64,000 bases of DNA from Vibrio sp. JC009 (GTDB lineage: Bacteria; Pseudomonadota; Gammaproteobacteria; Enterobacterales; Vibrionaceae): positions 1,798,001 to 1,862,000 of the forward strand of contig NZ_CP092107.1 of the NCBI RefSeq assembly GCF_029016485.1, written 5' to 3'. The notes under the pieces are model-generated. The model did no database searches, was not told where the DNA came from, and saw nothing but the letters and a program-made list of their open reading frames with translations. How positions within the stretch are numbered: position 1 is the first letter of the stretch; the number at the start of each line of letters is the position of its first letter. Position numbers and translations under genes: made by a program. Shown here piece by piece: positions 62,850 to 64,000 of the stretch.

Positions 62850-63875
62850 ATGAAAAAAGTACTAATAACAGGCCGAGATGGTCAGTTGGCGTGGGAATTG
62901 GGGCAAACCATGCCGGAAGGAATAGAGCTCAAGTCATTAGGCATAGAAGAGCTTGATATTTCGGACGACTCTCAAGTTAATAAGGCAATGTATAGCTTCA
63001 ATCCAGACTTTGTAATTAATACAGCGGATTACACGGCAGTAGACAAAGCTGAATCAGATAAAGAAACAGCCTACGCAGTAAATGAAAAAGGATGTGAGTA
63101 TTTAGCTATCGCTTGTAAGAAACACAAAGCTAAATTAATACACGTATCAACAGACTTTGTGTTTGATGGGACCAAAAGTACTTCTTACCAACCAGACGAT
63201 CAAACGAGCCCCATCTCTGTTTACGGTGCATCAAAGCTAGCGGGCGAAATTAAAATAGGCGAAATACTAGGCAGCGAAGCAACCATCATCAGAACGGCTT
63301 GGCTATACTCGGTCAACGGTAGTAATTTCGTAAAATCCATGCTACGCCTAATGCAGGAAAAAGAGCAACTAAGCATAGTCTACGATCAAGTTGGTACCCC
63401 AACTTGGGCAAAGGGCCTGGCAAAAGTAATTTGGGCACTACTTCAATCCGACAGCCGACAGTCGACAACTGACAGCCGTATTTTCCATTGGACCGATACC
63501 GGCGTTGCATCATGGTTCGACTTCGCTGTAGCAATACAGGAATTAGCGACCGAAAAAGGTATGTTGAAAGATGAAATCCCAGTCTATCCAATTCCAACAC
63601 CCGCGTATACAACCCCTGCGAAACGTCCAAGCTTTAGCATAACAGACAAAACACTTTTAGAAGAGATTTGTGGTATAAAAGCGGCTCATTGGAGAAGACA
63701 ACTCTCATCGATGCTTGATGAGCTAAATAGTCATTGTTCATCTAATGTGAATCGATTCAATGAAGTGGATAAAAAGAAACATGAATTGGAATTAACATTG
63801 GTTCAAGAAGATTTAGAAAAAGCCATAATTAATAATAATTTTAGTTTAATTAAACCCATATATAAAGGTGAATAA
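62850..63875 (+). CDS. rfbD: dTDP-4-dehydrorhamnose reductase RfbD, with added segments
   Basis: RfbD (RmlD) reduces dTDP-4-keto-L-rhamnose to dTDP-L-rhamnose. The N-terminal Rossmann motif is ITGRDGQLAWEL (a GxxGQxG variant), followed by the STDFVFDG segment and YGASKLAGE (YxxxK catalytic pair). The 341 residues exceed the usual ~290-300. Two parts look added: SDSRQSTTDSR (~200-210), encoded by a heptad array at 63448-63478, and a charged C-terminal tail of ~48 residues after SSMLDEL. Both may be tolerated, but activity should not be taken for granted. Confidence 0.85.
   Translation: MKKVLITGRDGQLAWELGQTMPEGIELKSLGIEELDISDDSQVNKAMYSFNPDFVINTADYTAVDKAESDKETAYAVNEKGCEYLAIACKKHKAKLIHVSTDFVFDGTKSTSYQPDDQTSPISVYGASKLAGEIKIGEILGSEATIIRTAWLYSVNGSNFVKSMLRLMQEKEQLSIVYDQVGTPTWAKGLAKVIWALLQSDSRQSTTDSRIFHWTDTGVASWFDFAVAIQELATEKGMLKDEIPVYPIPTPAYTTPAKRPSFSITDKTLLEEICGIKAAHWRRQLSSMLDELNSHCSSNVNRFNEVDKKKHELELTLVQEDLEKAIINNNFSLIKPIYKGE
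63448..63478. repeat. Heptad array inside rfbD
   Basis: Units CCGACAG, CCGACAG, TCGACAA, CTGACAG plus CCG. In the rfbD frame they encode SDSRQSTTDSR between WALLQ and IFHWTDTGVASW, a place where relatives have a short loop. Confidence 0.8.
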
Positions 63876-64000
63876 ATGCTCTCGCCTAAAGAACGATTTG
63901 AAAGAAATGTTATAGGTCAAGATTTATCTTGCAGCGTATGTTTAACTTATGAGCAGTTGACAGATATAGCTAGTGAAGATTATTTTCCAAATAGTTGTTT
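63876..64000 (+). CDS. Unknown protein, 5' part only
   Basis: An ATG follows directly on the rfbD stop (TAAATG) and the frame is open to the window end (41 full codons). It begins MLSPKERFERNVIGQDLSCS. A single Cys-x2-Cys (SCSVC) is seen. The segment is too short to name. Confidence 0.5.
   Translation, partial: MLSPKERFERNVIGQDLSCSVCLTYEQLTDIASEDYFPNSC

Noticed and set aside
1..64000. CRISPR arrays, tRNA or rRNA genes, prophage
   Set aside because: No spaced direct repeats of 25-40 bp, no cloverleaf or rRNA stretches, and no phage structural genes were seen on reading; the heptad arrays are uninterrupted tandem units and not CRISPR.

Overview
The window reads as chromosomal DNA of a diazotrophic member of the Vibrionaceae, probably a Vibrio. 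The reasons are a nifL-nifA pair beside a complete rnfABCDGEH operon and a nifF-type flavodoxin; a ula (L-ascorbate) regulon; a yjbEFGH/wbf-type exopolysaccharide operon divergent from a kpsD-type capsule operon, an arrangement like the Vibrio cholerae O139 wbf/otn region; and moderate, AT-leaning base composition. Species cannot be fixed from the sequence alone. nifHDK are not in the window.

Layout. 0-1.6 kb: a cut-off gene with two LexA-like winged-helix repeats and an IS630-type element. 1.7-5 kb: a periplasmic solute-binding protein with the remnant of a relative behind it, and two exported C-type-lectin-like paralogs, one with EF-hands. 5-6 kb: a hybrid PAS/receiver sensor broken by an internal deletion. 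6.3-15.2 kb: the nitrogen-fixation electron-supply block, nifA and nifL leftward and rnfABCDGEH then nifF rightward. NifA upstream sites (TGT-N10-ACA) and sigma-54 -24/-12 elements stand before rnfA and nifF. 15.4-19.2 kb: class II glutamine amidotransferase, two small genes, a CNMP/CBS/DUF294 protein and a DEDDh exonuclease. 19.3-28.6 kb: a beta-hydroxyacid dehydrogenase, GntR regulator, MATE exporter, sodium:solute symporter and a large substrate-binding/PAS/GGDEF/EAL protein; a perfect 12-bp motif recurs at three control regions here. 28.7-32.7 kb: glycosyltransferase-like protein, YjjG nucleotidase, membrane diguanylate cyclase, CsaA-like and ACT-domain proteins. 32.8-34.4 kb: an IS110/IS1111-group element inside a palindromic intergenic repeat. 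34.7-39.5 kb: a glycyl-radical enzyme with its activase and DeoR regulator, and a CYTH-type (class IV) adenylate cyclase. 39.6-42 kb: a GH13 glucan enzyme and an unknown gene. 42.4-50 kb: the ula catabolic operon (ulaAB fusion, ulaC, ulaF, a YbhA-like phosphatase, ulaD, ulaE) divergent from ulaR-ulaG. 50.1-54.1 kb: yjbEFGH leftward. 54.5-64 kb: a rightward capsule operon that begins with an ops (RfaH) element and holds kpsD, kpsM, kpsE, an ISAs1-type element, rfbC, two glycosyltransferases and rfbD.

How it works together. NifL/NifA would sense nitrogen and oxygen state and switch on rnf and nifF, so that Rnf uses ion-motive force to drive low-potential electrons to nitrogenase through flavodoxin. 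The ula genes import and phosphorylate ascorbate, open the lactone (UlaG) and convert it to xylulose 5-phosphate. The capsule genes form an ABC-transporter-type export system whose ATPase gene (kpsT) is not seen; an ISAs1 element without target duplication lies where it might have been.

Most notable signals: a NifL that lacks the N-terminal flavin PAS domain; four- to five-copy heptad arrays at capsule gene junctions, one of them inside rfbD; an IS1111-group element whose 3' noncoding region carries a 9-nt match to its own target; and a shared operator-like 12-mer linking a GntR regulator to a dehydrogenase gene and to the region upstream of the c-di-GMP protein.
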